Below are positions 1 through 11,629 of a stretch of DNA of 64,000 bases, piece after piece. A program made the translations under genes and the position numbers. Under the pieces are notes generated by a model. It was given only the letters and a program-made list of their open reading frames with translations, ran no database searches and had not been told where the DNA came from. This stretch comes from Caprella mutica. Lineage: Eukaryota; Arthropoda; Malacostraca; Amphipoda; Caprellidae. The stretch lies in contig CANNZV010001462.1 of the NCBI GenBank assembly GCA_947561585.1, positions 186,001 to 250,000 of the forward strand, given 5' to 3'. How positions within the stretch are numbered: position 1 is the first letter of the stretch; each line of letters starts with the position of its first letter.

Positions 1-216
1 CAAAACAAAGAGTGTACAATCTTCTTTCTCAGCGTCAGGTTGGAGATTAGCTCGATTGTTGCTCACAGAGTATTAAAAAACTTTTAAAGTAAATAATAAA
101 ATATATACTGGACCGAATTGTATGCAGTTTTTGGAATAACAATCGAAGAGCTTAGTTCTATAATATTATGTAATAAACTCATTTTTTTCCGGGAGCCTGA
201 GAGGACCTTTAACCTT
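1..216 (-). mobile_element. Tc1/mariner-like element, 5' region, cut by window edge
   Basis: This segment matches 28158-28372 closely over its whole length (shared blocks such as GTGTACAATCTTCTTT and GGTTGGAGATTAGCTCGATT) and matches 8228-8445 more distantly. In the 28-kb copy the same block lies just upstream of a broken transposase read on the minus strand, so this is the 5' untranslated part of the same transposon family. Similarity stops at GAGGACCTTTAA near 216, which marks the outer end. The transposase of this copy would lie to the left of the window. The match is seen directly; the family name is carried over from the 28-kb copy. Confidence 0.7.
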
Positions 217-239
217 TTCAAATTTTAATCACGATAAAC

Positions 240-800
240 TCTAAGAAGGTATCAATTCAGAAGCCAATTTCAGCGTCCTATCTATTAGCATGAGATAAGG
301 CAGTGTAAAACACTTCACCAGGTGTTCATTATTAGCCAATTCTAGAAGATTTAACAGGCATGTTGAACTAATATAACGGAAAATAGATACGATTTGCCAT
401 TGCAATAAACTTGGCTCGATATTGTAGATCACTTCTTATTTTATTGCCTTCAGCAACCTCGTTATTCTTGATGGGGAATTTTCCACCTAGCAACTGGAAC
501 ATTTCATTGTATTGAAATATGATTAAATTAAACTTGTTTGCCTATCAGGTAATTTAATGTTATTTATGAAAATCTTCAGTATTCTAACCGTTAAAAAGTT
601 AGCATGGAAACTGAGTTACTAATATATTATTAGCAACATATTGCGTATCTTTTTTATTCTGGAAATATTGTGTGCAACCGTACGTAGAATCTTCATGTAC
701 TTTTGTTTGGTAAAAAATTGTTTGCCGGTTCAATAAGCTTTGCTGGATATTGTGAATCACTTCACATTTTATAACCATCAACAACCTAGTAATTCTTGAT
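240..800. repeat. Diverged direct duplication, period ~330 bp
   Basis: The stretch around 395-490 recurs at about 722-812 in the same orientation. Both read TTTGCC, then TTCAATAA or TGCAATAA, then GATATTGT, then ATCACTTC, and end in ATTCTTGATGGG. I estimate 70-75% identity. The upstream parts (240-390 and 570-720) are less clearly related. No protein family was recognised in the minus-strand open frames here. Confidence 0.5.
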
Positions 801-859
801 GGGAATAATTATACAAAAGAACTTCAATATTTGATTCTATTAAAATGGTATATTTATTT

Positions 860-1302
860 CATAATTACCCGGCATTTATTTATTTATCATATTTTTATTT
901 GCATAACTCAAAAAGCATTGAACCAAATAGCCTAAAGTTTGGCGGGACTATTGGTCAATGTCCAGGAACCTGCTGGTACAATAATTGTTGGAGCAATCTG
1001 GTCAAATGTTAAGATCAAGGTCATTCATAATTCGAAAACCATTGAACCATATTGCATGAAACTTGATGGGACGATTGGTCAGTATAAAGGAAACATTTGG
1101 TTAAATTTTGGGAGCGATCGGGTGAAAGATCAAGGTCAAGGCCTTTTACAACTCAAACAACTGAAACAGTATTCAACCAAATTGCATGAAACCTGAAGTG
1201 GGATGATTGGTCATTATCAAGTTGCCAGTTTATTAGATTTTGGGAGAGAATGGGTCAAAGCGGCGGCGAAGGTATGTGCTCTACCGAATGCACGTAATCT
1301 AT
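860..1302 (+). mobile_element. Helitron-like dispersed repeat, copy 1
   Basis: Built from roughly 110-120-bp internal units containing AACTCAAAAAG, GGGACGATTGGTCA, TTTTGGGAGCGATC and GGTCAAGGTCATT. It ends in the block GGCGAAGGTATGTGCTC followed by CTAT and T. Four more copies occur at 25.6, 39.3, 47.2 and 57.5 kb. The 5' end is degraded here. It does not look protein-coding: the open frames across it break in other copies. Confidence 0.7.
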
Positions 1303-2097
1303 TTGCTGAATGCAATCAGGAAGATAAATTAAAATATCCTATTAGCAGAAACATATTTCTAAAATCATTCAATTCCAATAATAATTGAGAGTAAAAATGA
1401 ATTGGATCGTTTTTATACGATTGATCAATTAACGGATATTTCAATAATATCCTTGTAATAAATAGCCAAACTTAGTATATTAATCAATAGAAAAGAACTT
1501 TTTTGAATTAAAAGAAATATGCTAAAACTCACCACGGTGCCTAATTTAATATAAGCGTATGCATAGGTTCACATATGAAAGGCATTCATGTGTGTTTAAT
1601 TCCGAACAAAATACATCAATTGATAGAGGACTGATACGTCCTATCAGTAAATGTAGGTTTTATGAGTATGGTATCTATCATCAAATATGAAAAAAAATAT
1701 TGTTATAAAAGTTTCATTCCTCTATGAATTAGTTAATCAAAATTCATTATAATCATTCATGCTCCATTGGTTAGATTTTTATATAATGAGGGATTAATTG
1801 AACCTATATTTTTTTAAATAAATGAATCATGCTAAGTAACGAATACATTTATTATTATACAATGGCATATTCACAAAATGAAAATAAGTACATAAAGAAA
1901 AATACTATCAAATTTTGTTATAGAATTTTTTTTTTGTTATATTAAAATATTATATAACTCAGTTTGCGTTGCAAATATACTTACATAACACACAATACTG
2001 AAAACACTATAAAATAATATTTATTAACGTGGTTATACATGTTATTTAAAGGCATGTAATTCATAAAATATATAAAAATGAATTTAAAATCGGATTA
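1303..2097. other. AT-rich spacer, nothing recognised
   Basis: Long A/T runs and frequent stops in all frames. No repeat partner in the window was noticed. Confidence 0.5.
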
Positions 2098-2307
2098 TCA
2101 TTGAGAATAACTCGATTCTCTTACATCTAGTCCAAAATGCCTCATAACATTAAGCTGATTGAGGTTCAATGAATCCAGTGCAAGCATATCTAACATCCAG
2201 TAAATGCAGTCTTCAAATTCCAGTTGAAAGCTGCATTTAATTGTACCACAATTTGCAGCCTGATTGTCGATAAAGTCCAGAAACGGCTTTGTAGAAGAGC
2301 TGCAGCT
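2098..2307 (-). CDS. Exon-like open fragment, unidentified
   Basis: One minus-strand frame is open for 69 codons in a locally GC-richer stretch. Its composition is protein-like rather than AT-driven, with words such as FLDFIDNQ, CSFQLEFEDC and LNQLNVMRHFGLD. A good splice donor (GAT then GTAAGA) sits at 2124 inside the frame, and an AG after GAAGCTGC near 2295 could be an acceptor, so the exon could be 2125-2294. No family was recognised and there is no start codon at the upstream limit. A chance open frame or an old transposon fragment is equally possible, and a plus-strand frame overlaps part of it. Confidence 0.2.
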   Translation of the reverse strand, partial: SCSSSTKPFLDFIDNQAANCGTIKCSFQLEFEDCIYWMLDMLALDSLNLNQLNVMRHFGLDVRESSYSQ

Positions 2308-2564
2308 TCACTGCTCCGCTACTCAGAATTGAGTTACAAATTACTACTCCGAACAATGAGCTCTCAGAGAGTGAAATTGTTAATGAATTACTGTTACAAT
2401 AGACAGACTAGAATTAGTGTTTCTATGTTTATATTTTGTTTTAATATTCATTATTTTTATCTTACCAATACTTATAAAAGTATAGAAATATAGTAATAGC
2501 ATTAGGAGTAGAAAATTATTTAAGAAAATTTTAAGGTATTTTACAACATTTTGGTTCAGATAAT

Positions 2565-2782
2565 ACTTTGAGTAATTTGTTCAGGTAATAAATTCCATCT
2601 TACAATAATCTGTGGACCTGGAATATCAATGGTGCCTCACAATGCTCAGCGATTCAGTAATTCACGAGAGAATGCGAACAAGTCATACCGTGAATACCAA
2701 AGCACGCGCTGATGGACTGGTAAGGTACAAACTCTCCTACAATCGTACTTACGATGAAGTCCTACAATTCATGCTAAATTAA
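2565..2782 (+). pseudogene. Unidentified coding-like fragment sharing a segment with 21.43 kb
   Basis: The 2571-2633 stretch resembles 21429-21490: both contain AATTTG, AGGTAAT, then TGGAC and TGG, and end in AATGGT. In the frame shared with the 21-kb copy it reads WTWNING and soon hits a stop. Another frame (2606-2782) stays open for 58 codons with words such as EYQWCLTMLSDS and RADGLVRYKLSYN, and has a possible donor (CTG then GTAAGG). Two relic copies of one mobile-element gene are the simplest reading; the family is not established. Confidence 0.25.
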
Positions 2783-3827
2783 ATATATTCCATGATCACC
2801 TAAGTCTATTCTAAAAATATAAAACTAAACCTAATAACCTCATTCATATCCAACCGCTCCTTCAGGTTCAACTGAATGGTCTTCACAAAAGATATTAGCG
2901 CCATTGTTCACAAACAGGTGACTATCATTCAGGTTCCGCCAGAATTTCCTGAATAGAGACAACGTATTTCTTGCTTGAGAGAACCTTACTCTTTCAAACA
3001 AAACCTATTCTCTGAAGTTGAAAACAAAAAGTTCAGTCGTCAGTGCTTCATAATGATAATTATGAAGACAGACAGGGGTAAGCGTCTTATCTCATTGGTA
3101 AATTTTTTATTTGGTTTATATATTGACAAATGAGAAAAAATGTAATTTCAATGAATTTTCAATTTAATATTTTTTAGTGCATTATATAATTGAATGATAA
3201 TTATCCACACTAAATAAACCTCTTTGTTTATCTTTACCTTGTGCTTTTATTAAGAGCAAAATCTTCCAGTTCATTAAGTAGTCAGTACGATCGGTTTATT
3301 TCATATATAAATTCTGTCAAGTAAAATAAATACGCTTACAAATCAGGAAGAAATGTGTTTGTCTAACAGTAGACCAGTTAGTTCTATTTTCAAACCTGTG
3401 TCTCAGTACATGTGTAGCTTATCGCTGTGAACTTTTAATGAATATTCTTCTATAAAGTGTATTTTGACATTAAAAAGGTAATAATTATTTTATTTTGACT
3501 AAAGATTATACGGATTTAATTATTACTTTTCGGAATTAGTATGCACATTTTATATCAAAAAGGAAAATCTAGTCTGATTTGAACTAAAAATATAAAAAAT
3601 CTAGATTATTCAATATACTTATATTTAAATATATATTTAAATATCAATATCAACGCCAATAAATAAAGAAGAATTTCATAAAATAATCAAGTGACACTTG
3701 AATTTTTACTTTTTTTTAAAAATTAATGATAAAGGAATAAACGATAAAAAACGGAAATATTTTTTGGTATGGTTAATGTTCTTAGTAGTTGTTTTGCTAC
3801 CTGAAATTAATTGTTTTTATTTATTGT
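2783..3827. other. AT-rich spacer with one AT palindrome
   Basis: No coding or repeat signal apart from a 24-base self-complementary AT palindrome at 3621-3644 (ATATTTAAATAT twice in mirror), which could extrude as a cruciform but is also common in such composition. Confidence 0.5.
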
Positions 3828-3900
3828 CCATGACGAGTTGTCCCCGCGACGAATTGTCCACAACGAATTGTCCCTGTGACGGATTGTCTTGACACGATAT
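3828..3900 (+). repeat. Short tandem module GACGAATTGTCC
   Basis: Four degenerate 12-13-bp units (GACGAGTTGTCC, GACGAATTGTCC, AACGAATTGTCC, GACGGATTGTC) run in tandem and end in CTTGACACGATATT. The same ending and unit occur at 46310-46376. The design recalls the short arm repeats of the foldback element at 19.6 kb, with a different unit. Confidence 0.6.
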
Positions 3901-3932
3901 TAAGGACCAATTTGATGTACGTTTCAGTTTGA

Positions 3933-3955
3933 CTGTACTGTCCCTTCAATGGCTT
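3933..3955 (+). repeat. Solo terminal-repeat-like end
   Basis: GACTGTACTGTCCCTTCAA here matches the right terminus of the TIR element at 62509-62525 (GACTGTACTGCCCCTTCAA). No matching left end was found nearby, so it may be a truncated copy. Confidence 0.4.
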
Positions 3956-4526
3956 TTATATAATATATTAATTTTTTATATACATTGTCAAAGGTATCAA
4001 AAGCACAGAGAAATTTTTTTGGCAGTCACAACTGTTTTGCATCATCATTTATCGTTTTGTAGTCTGAATTATAGATTTTTACCAAAATTATACTACTGAG
4101 AGATTGGAAAATACACTGTATATGTGATTCCACCGTGCATATTTCTATTATCATAAATAATAATGGTAGCCAGTTTCAAACATATCCCATATTTTTCATC
4201 AAACATTATGATTACCTTTTTTAGAACGATGGGTGGTTCAGAAGAATTGAAACTTAAATCAAAATCTTAGAAATAAAATTAGACTAAATCTTAAATTTCT
4301 TTTGAAAAAAATATTGAAAAATATAATTTTATAAAATGTTCAAAGTAATAAAACTAATATGTAACAATAACATCATTTTTTTTCAATTAATCAAAATGGA
4401 AATAAAATTATAATGAAGGTCTGCCATTAGGTTGCCTTTCAGCTTCGCTGATTTTTGAAGGTTTCAATTTATTGGGAAAAAAATCACTAGTATTTATTCC
4501 ATCCAAATTTGATTAAATTTCTTCAG

Positions 4527-4783
4527 ATTTTTCTATATTAACTAAAGATGAAGTTATTGTAACTTATATCCTAATAGTCTATAATATTATTAGGCAAAAA
4601 GGATATCTTCGGGAAAAACAAAACACACTAATCTGTAGAGATGGAGTCCCTATGCGTGACTTAGACCTTTTAGTATTTACTCACCAATTTTATGCTCAAA
4701 CTTCGGTGTTTGAAACTTTGTTTCTATTAAACTTACAGCTAGAAACAAATAGGTTTAATTTTTTTCATCTCAATAATGAATGA
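4527..4783 (+). CDS. Exon-like open fragment after a good acceptor, unidentified
   Basis: The frame is open from 4517 to the TGA at 4781-4783, unusually long for this composition. A plausible splice acceptor (TTTCTTCAG) ends at 4526, giving about 85 codons from there. The product has a mixed polar composition with words such as LTKDEVIVTYILI, REKQNTLICRDG and MRDLDLLVFTHQF. It would be a terminal exon if real. No domain was recognised, no upstream exon was found, and an in-frame ATG occurs only half way (MRDLDL). A transposon remnant or a chance open frame cannot be excluded. Confidence 0.22.
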
Positions 4784-5659
4784 ATTTTCCGGTACCATTA
4801 TATGAGTTCATAAAGGATTGTCAAATTAAGAATTGAAAGAGTAAATTCTCTTCGAAGACTATTGCTATTCTTTTATCAAGTTAAAATAGTTCTAAAATCT
4901 GGAGCTTGCTAATCTAATGAAACTTACATGAGAGTTAAAAACATGTACAGTTACATAAATAGTTACTGTAATAATTAGTAGTAATTAGAGTAATAATCAG
5001 TGTAATAATAATTACAAATAACAGTATTTACTGCAAAACACATTTTGATACAATAATTATATAAGTATTAATTTCGCCAAATATTCAATGGATTCAAAGA
5101 TCAATTTTGGATGCAAAATAAAAAAATGATCTATCGTAAAATATAGTTTGGAGCCAAAATAAACCTTATAAGAGAATCGTTTAATTCACCCATCAAATGA
5201 AATCCCATTTGAAAACCTATCTATAGAAAATTCATAACAATAGGTTTGTTCTAATATATTATCAATTTAAATTTATGTTTTAATTAGAAGAACAAAGTAT
5301 AGTTCAACTTGTTCCCGTTTCAATGTATATTCTCTGCTTTCAAACTAGTTTTGTGTACATAACTATTTATATTAAGTAAGAGGTTTATAGCAACTACATA
5401 GAAGGCATAAAATGTTGATGAAAATAGCTGCAGTAAATTGAATTATAACGCCAAATAAAGTATGTATTATTTGAATTATAAAATAATTCCAATTTCAGAG
5501 TGAACTTTATGATTGAAAAACTCTCTTACATATTCTGTAAAGTATCACAGACACAAAATATCATATAATTTAAATAACATAAAAACAGTTGCTCCATATA
5601 CTGTGATGATGTATGTAAATATACCTTTCTTTCCCCCTACACTCTTATATCCATTTAGT
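4784..5659. other. AT-rich spacer, nothing recognised
   Basis: No coding signal, tandem array or in-window partner was found before the start of the large duplicated block. Confidence 0.5.
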
Positions 5660-6121
5660 TTTGATAGAACATGCCATATGGCTACATGCTATCATCCAAT
5701 CATGCAAAATTAATCAATATAATATATGAATTTGGACTAACATTTGATTACCTTCAATATTGATGGAATATTAAATATATTATTGTTAGCATACCGGAAT
5801 TCAGGTTCATTTTTTAATGATTTGGATCCATTTTCATGATATATAAATAATAAAGCAAATCAATTACTGAATTTAAATGTTACTGAAAAACATTATTCGT
5901 CTTCGTTTGAGCAAGATTGTAGAGGTTAAGCTTCTAATTTAAGAGAGTAGTAAATCTTCCTGTGGATCAGAGTGTTTCGCAATTTAAGTCTAAAAGGTAA
6001 TGAAACCGTCTATAAAAGCTGAAATCTTACCACAAGGATTACAAACTTCCACTGCTCTACGATTGGTGAACCCATACGTGTCACCTTAAATTTGTATCTC
6101 TACTCGTAATTTTCTCTCAAT

Positions 6122-6325
6122 CAGCTGGTAGAAAAGATACGAAACCATCTGGTAGCAAGGATACGAAAGCAGCTGGTAGCATGAATATGAAAGTTGCTGG
6201 TAGCAAGGATACAAAAAAATAATTGGCATGGATAGGAAAGCAGGTGGTAACAAGGTACAGCAGCTGGCTGTATGTATACGAAATCAGCTTGTAGCATGTA
6301 TAGGAAAGCAGTTGGTTACATGGTT
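6122..6325 (+). repeat. 23-bp minisatellite, ~9 degenerate copies
   Basis: The unit is CAGCTGGTAGCAAGG followed by ATACGAAA, with substitutions increasing to the right. It lies in the large repeat but is missing from the inverted copy near 34.6 kb, so it arose or was lost after the copies separated. Confidence 0.85.
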
Positions 6326-7689
6326 AAAGAATTATTATGATAAGAGTTAAATATGTGGCTTCAATAAGAAAATTAAATTTTATTTCATTCAGTATATATT
6401 TGACCGAAAGCGGAGCCAGGGATAATTATTATTATATTAATTATTGAACTTTTACCAGTGCCCGTAAAATTAGAAGAGTAAAAATACAGTCATTTTTGAA
6501 AGCTTCTACACACTAGTTTCATATAACTTGTATACATCGACGTTGAAGTAATACATACGTAAAATATTCTCCGATTTAATATTTAATAAGTGTAGTAGTT
6601 TCCGTATGCCATTTCATATATAATATTTTTCAATGAAAAGAGCTACATATGTTTTTATCCTGAAAAGGGATTACTCAGTTCAAGACTTTGTTTATAATAA
6701 TCTGTTTGTTGGAGTTCACTGACTCTGGTTCAATGAGGTCGATGTTGTCATCAGATTTTGGAAATTCAATTAATTATATCAATGTTATTGCGAATTCAAA
6801 CAATAGCCTGATAATAAGATATTAATTTGATATGATTTATAGTATTGTAATCGTATTAAAAGTTAGTACAATAGTGGTGATCCATACTTAATTTCAGGAC
6901 CATTATTTGATAGTGATTATTTCCTCTTCAGAATAGTTAAAAGTTACTACAGTTTGCAATTTATCAATGATCACATATTGGTAAATAAATTAGAAATCAA
7001 ATAATTATTAACGATTTAAACATTCATCTTGGTTATGAATATTTTTTTCTATTGAGACTAAGTTTTAATGCACTGCATAAAATGTTCCAGCTTATTTATT
7101 ACGAAAAACGCCCTAATGCGGAGATTTTAGTGATGTTGATTTTCATTTTGCTATATTCAATTTTAGAGAATTTTCTGTTTGGTATGATTTAATATGAAAA
7201 GTATATTTCTAGTTCCTTATCCAGACTCTCATTTCAGTAAAAAGGAGGAATGAATTCTATGCCATTTTCGATAAAGAAACATTCCATCCGAATAGAGTTT
7301 ATTGAAATAATAAACGTTGGTATTTTATTGTCTCCTAATGTCTATATCAATGGATAGCAGATATAAGTTCTGTAAATAAATTCTTTTAAAGATTTTGAGA
7401 TGCCGAGAAGATATTTTCTTTGTGTATAATTGGGTTATTATTGAAGGATGAATGTTGTTTGTTCCGGGGTTTTGGTGATAATTTTAAGGAACAAACCATA
7501 ACTTGTTTTAGTTTGTTTAGATTTATTATTCTCACCTACAAGATAAATAAATATGCGGTAAATCCTGCTAATGAAAAAAAATTGGATTGTAGGTCTCTTA
7601 ATGAATCATTTTTATTAATGAAAATTTAGGTTGAAATAATTGTTTATTTAATGTAAAATGTTATTTTGAATTCAATCATATAAATATAA

Positions 7690-8445
7690 AAATTTATAAT
7701 ACTCGTATATTCTCATATTTCTTTCGGGTAAACGTGGTCTTTTGAATTTTTTGATAAGTAATGTGCAGCGTTGTGAAAATGCGTGCGAGTCAGTTGAATG
7801 TCCCATACACCGTTTTATTCAAACCTAGTGCTTGCCTGAAACCTCTAATTGCTTAAATTAAATGAAAATGTATTTTACTGTTTTAATCGTAAGGGTTATG
7901 TTTCTCATCATTTTGCTGCAAACCACAAAAAACTTGATAGAATATATTCAACTTTATATGCTTTTAAATGATTTTTTAAATCAAATCTCTGCATATTCAT
8001 TTTACATCCACCCTGCTATTTTTCAGTCCTATGAAAAACAATGAACACCGTTTGTTTTGAATGTCTGCTAAGTAAGTGTAATCAATCCAATGTTGAACTT
8101 CCGGGGGAAGAAGTTTAAAATATGATACACTTATAATATATACCTAATCGATTATATACTTCGGGAATATTTTAAAGTTTAAACGAAAGCCGAAAATGCA
8201 TTGCTTGTTTATAATATTCAAACTTGAAATTAAAACAATGAATGTACAATATTTCTCAAGCGTCATATCAGTGTTTCGGATAATTGCTGTTCACAGAGTA
8301 TGAGAAAATTTGAAAACATATAAAAAAATATCTACAGAACCATAATTATTATATCATAAGGTTTTCATATTAATGATCCCGTACTTTAGTTGTATAATAC
8401 TATGTAATAAACATATTTCTTTCAGGAGCCTCTAGAGAATATCAA
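7690..8445 (-). mobile_element. Tc1/mariner-like element, N-terminal part, degraded
   Basis: Matches 27690-28372 over the 5' region: shared blocks include CATTTTGCTGCAAACC/CATTTTACTGCAAACC and AAACTTGAAAT. Inside, the minus-strand frame at 7781-7840 reads QALGLNKTVYGTFN, like the first helix-turn-helix of Tc1/mariner transposases, followed by a stop and more frame-broken sequence to about 7690. Catalytic regions are absent, so this copy is 3'-truncated and non-functional. It lies inside the 2.4-kb insertion. Confidence 0.6.
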
Positions 8446-8723
8446 ACTAACTCTTCAAAATCAAATAGCATGAAAATCCATAGTCTCAGTGTGATGTCTG
8501 GCATGGATATGGAGTAGATCACTATGGTCAAATCCTCAGACAACTGAAGTTATGAGGCATCGGGGTAAGTCAATCTCACATCCACCAAATTTACAAGATC
8601 TTGATGTGATAATTTTGTAATAGAAGTTGAAACGAGAGATAGCAGCGGAGACTGACTGATCAGAGAGTGATCTAACAAATAAATTTCAGAAAAGAAACCT
8701 ATAAATAATATCTCTTGAATACA

Positions 8724-8800
8724 ATTTTGATAGAAGATTAAAATTTCGATAAAAGATTACTATTACGATAAAAGATTATTATTGCTATAAAAAATCATAC
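8724..8800 (+). repeat. 19-bp tandem repeat, 3-4 degenerate copies
   Basis: GATAAAAGATTACTATTAC and variants repeat (GATAGAAGATTAAAATTTC, GATAAAAGATTATTATTGC). Short and AT-rich, so slippage is the likely origin. Confidence 0.6.
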
Positions 8801-8967
8801 TATCTCAGTAAAATTTTATATAGATCTATTCAATTACGCTTACTTTAATTGTTCTGTTTTAAAAGTCTGGGTTCAAACCTGACTGTTGAACTAAAACTGC
8901 AATTTATTTCGAAATAAATAAAGGTTAGTTATATACGAATGATGTCTCATATTTCGCTTTCTCATAT

Positions 8968-9150
8968 TCATTTTCTTTGTTTAGCGTTAGTTTGATCTGA
9001 TTGTGTGTGGTGGACAATAGACTTCATCTCCTCTGAGACTACTTTTGTGTCCCCGCTAACAGTCTGGATCCGCTTACTGTTTCCGCTGCAATTCTTACAG
9101 CCAAATTCACACTGCACCCAATTTTCTTCAACAATAGTCTTTAGCAAAGT
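8968..9150 (-). CDS. Exon-like open fragment with clustered cysteines
   Basis: The minus-strand frame is open for 60 codons in a GC-richer patch. It reads words such as EENWVQCEFGCKNCSG, then IQTVSGDTKVVSEEMKS, ending in QRK and a stop. The W-x-x-C-x-x-x-C-x-x-C pattern followed by an S/T/E-rich linker resembles the end of the PHD-like zinc finger in ORF1 proteins of some non-LTR retrotransposons; this is a loose resemblance. No start codon and no partner exon were found. It sits in the insertion that splits the large repeat, which favours a mobile-element origin. Confidence 0.3.
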   Translation of the reverse strand, partial: TLLKTIVEENWVQCEFGCKNCSGNSKRIQTVSGDTKVVSEEMKSIVHHTQSDQTNAKQRK

Positions 9151-9929
9151 TTACGAGCTGTCTATTTACAATGATATACTTATAGAGATTTTATTCTTTT
9201 GATTTCATCTTCTTCATATTTTGCTATTCCAAACAATTCAATAGTTGATAAATTAAACACTTTCTTGAGGCTTATTTACTTGAAAAAACTGATCATTAGA
9301 AGAAATTGTAGGTTTTAAAAATTTCTGAATAGTGAATTAAATTCAGCGTAACTAATGTTATACGAAAAATTACTCTTAATTCAAAAAATCTTGCATTTCC
9401 AGATCGTTCACACTATGGTATTACATATAATGATTTTACTGCTGACAAACAAAACAGATCTCGTATCATTAAATCGTATTTATGATTGTTTTTCCTTATA
9501 TAAAATTACAATTATCATTTCAATTATTGAAAAGATACTTCAAGATTCTATAATGCTCAGAGGAATTCCATGAAATAATAATTTATTAACTGAATGTGAT
9601 ACAGCTAACAAACTACATCACTGTGCTACTGCTAAATAAAGAAGCTACTCAGTCTCTCTTTAGATAATGAAATCTTAACTCACTTTCAGACGACCAGAAG
9701 TTTGATAACAAGATAATTATTGAGGCATAACGGAGACACGAAACTCATCATTTCTTGATGAGGAAACTTTGAATAATTGTATTTGGATTTCGAGACTGAC
9801 AAAGAGGCCGATGGAAAATTTAGTTGAATGATACTAGTTAAGTCGAAGAGTTATCCTGCTAAATGTTACATATTAATAATTTACTTACAAGGTGCATTAA
9901 CCTGCTATCATAGAGTTATGATAAACTAC

Positions 9930-10275
9930 TCTAGAGAAAGGAAGTGTTGCAGCGATTGCACGACGCTAAGGAAGACGGTGTAAAACCTTATTTTGATTCA
10001 GTTATATCATTTCTCCATTAAATTTTGTTTCAGTTATATCATTTCTCCATTAAATTTTGTTTCAGTTATATCATTTCTCCATTAAATTTTTGTTTCAGTT
10101 ATATCATTTCTCCATTAAATTTTTGTTTCAGTTATATCATTTCTCCATTAAATTTTGTTTCAGTTATATCATTTCTCCATTAAACTGACGCTAGATTGCC
10201 AGTCACGTGACCCAAAAATAAGGATTTTAGCGTCCCACGCGATACTATTTTGGCCGTTACGTACATTTTTCTAGT
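9930..10275. other. ~0.3-kb insertion in the large repeat carrying a minisatellite
   Basis: Homology to the inverted copy weakens after about 9930 and resumes at GGTAGCATGAATA near 10282 (partner ~33460). The insert is framed by GACGCTAA at 9962-9969 and its inverse TTAGCGTC at 10227-10234, weakly suggesting a terminal-inverted-repeat element. Confidence 0.45.
9997..10184 (+). repeat. 32-33-bp minisatellite, 6 copies
   Basis: Near-perfect units beginning TTCAGTTATATCATTTC and ending CATTAAATTTTGT start at 9997, 10029, 10061, 10094, 10127 and 10159. Two units carry one extra T. The near identity indicates recent expansion. Confidence 0.95.
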
Positions 10276-11629
10276 CATTCTGGTAGCATGAATACAAATG
10301 CCATAACTCAGTGAATTGAAATATCGAAATTTATATTGAATAAGTTTATTTAAAACATCTGATAAACATATAACTAAACTTCACAGTGTTTGATGATTTA
10401 AACTTTAAACTATATTATGTCAATCAATCTATTTTATTGGAAATTATTATAAAAAATCTCATTATTTAACAAAAAAAAAGAATTGTATAACACGTCACAC
10501 ATTGCAACATTGAAATATTCTAAAATAAAATAGCCAATAAACAAAAAACGTGAGAGAGAAACTCAGGAGTACACAAAGTAAAATTTCAGTCTCAAGAGAT
10601 ACCTCGTTTTAAGTAAGAAAATACTGAATGTGTCGAACTCAACTGAGTTTCGTGAATAAATTTGTAGACAGAAAAAAACGTTCAGAGGTTGAAATGGAAG
10701 AATTCTCACCCGAACCTTTCTTCATTAGCTTATATATGTAGATCAGAAAAACTTGAACATTCGAGTTAGCTTATCCTATATGGAACATAATGAAATTTGA
10801 ACATTTTACATTTCCCAATAGTGAAGGATTTCTAGTAATATATTTAACAATAATATAAAGTCACATCATATGCCTGAATTTATTAAATGTCAATTTGTTA
10901 AAATTACTGAATAACGTTGTTCAGGCAGCTATCGAATAAGAACGACGATAAATAATCTTCAAAATTTAACTGACGAAAGTGAAAATGCTCTTTAGAATTC
11001 TGCACCCTTGCTTGTAGTGTAGGTATTATTTTATTTAATAAATTAGAATGTTCCTTTTCTCATTGTTACAGGAAAATTCACAAAAATAGTAACAAATAAT
11101 AGAAACTATTTATGGTGAAGAAATTAAAACCTAATGTTACTGTGGTAGATACATAATCAGAGTATATATTATTTTCAAACAGATAATAATTGAGAAACAG
11201 AGCTGCTATCTGAATGCATTTGCATGTGTTGCACTTCATCAAATGAAACTATTGTGCCGAGATTGTTTAGTATTCTGCATTGGAAATGAAAACTTAACGC
11301 ATATGATTTTTCTTAGTCTAAGCTATTAACAAACAGTATCAGCAAGCTAAAATGTAATAAATTCCATACGTTAAAAATTGACTATTTAAATAACTCTCTT
11401 AGATTCAAGGTAGAAAATTATTTTATAATTATTCTGAAGTAACTTATTTAATGGCGGTATAAAGCTACTGTATAAATTTTTTTTAAACAATTAATACTAT
11501 TGAACTTTAATAAAAAAGTCCCTTATCTTGTTTTGTCTCTTGCATTCCAGGCATTCCCAAAAGTTCCAATCAATGTCAATTTCACTTTACTTGGAATTAG
11601 GAAACTCTTCCAAGACCTACTCCAATCCG

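Larger units (their letters stand above)
6990..9385. other. ~2.4-kb insertion splitting the large repeat
   Basis: Homology to the inverted copy fades near 6990 (partner ~34085) and resumes near 9385 (partner ~34055), so about 2.4 kb sits in the left copy where the right copy has only tens of bases. The insert holds the Tc1/mariner relic at 7690-8445, a small tandem repeat and an exon-like fragment. Exact junctions could not be set by eye. Confidence 0.6.
5660..11370 (+). repeat. Large diverged repeat, left copy (inverted partner 32470-35070)
   Basis: Read forward, this block aligns piecewise with the reverse complement of 32470-35070. Anchors: 5745 with 34965 (TTACCTTCAATATTGATG), 6035-6095 with 34630-34680 (GATTGGTGAACCCATACGTG), 6700-6760 with 34310-34370, 9405-9430 with 34020-34045 (GATCGTTCACACT), 9645-9700 with 33720-33780 (TCTCTCTTTAGATA), 10645-10690 with 33080-33150, 10985-11020 with 32810-32850 (GGGTGCAGAATTCTA on the other strand), and 11270-11300 with 32530-32580. 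Identity looks near 70%. The left copy is longer because of insertions at about 6990-9385 and 9930-10275 and a minisatellite at 6122-6325. No conserved reading frame is shared, so function is unknown; an old transposon or a segmental duplication are both possible. Confidence 0.8.

Noticed and set aside
1203..1388. Open frame of 61 codons
   Set aside because: Its first half is inside the Helitron-like repeat and it has no recognisable product.
8865..8885. tRNA-like B box GGGTTCAAACC
   Set aside because: No A box, acceptor stem or anticodon arm upstream; chance match or SINE trace at most.
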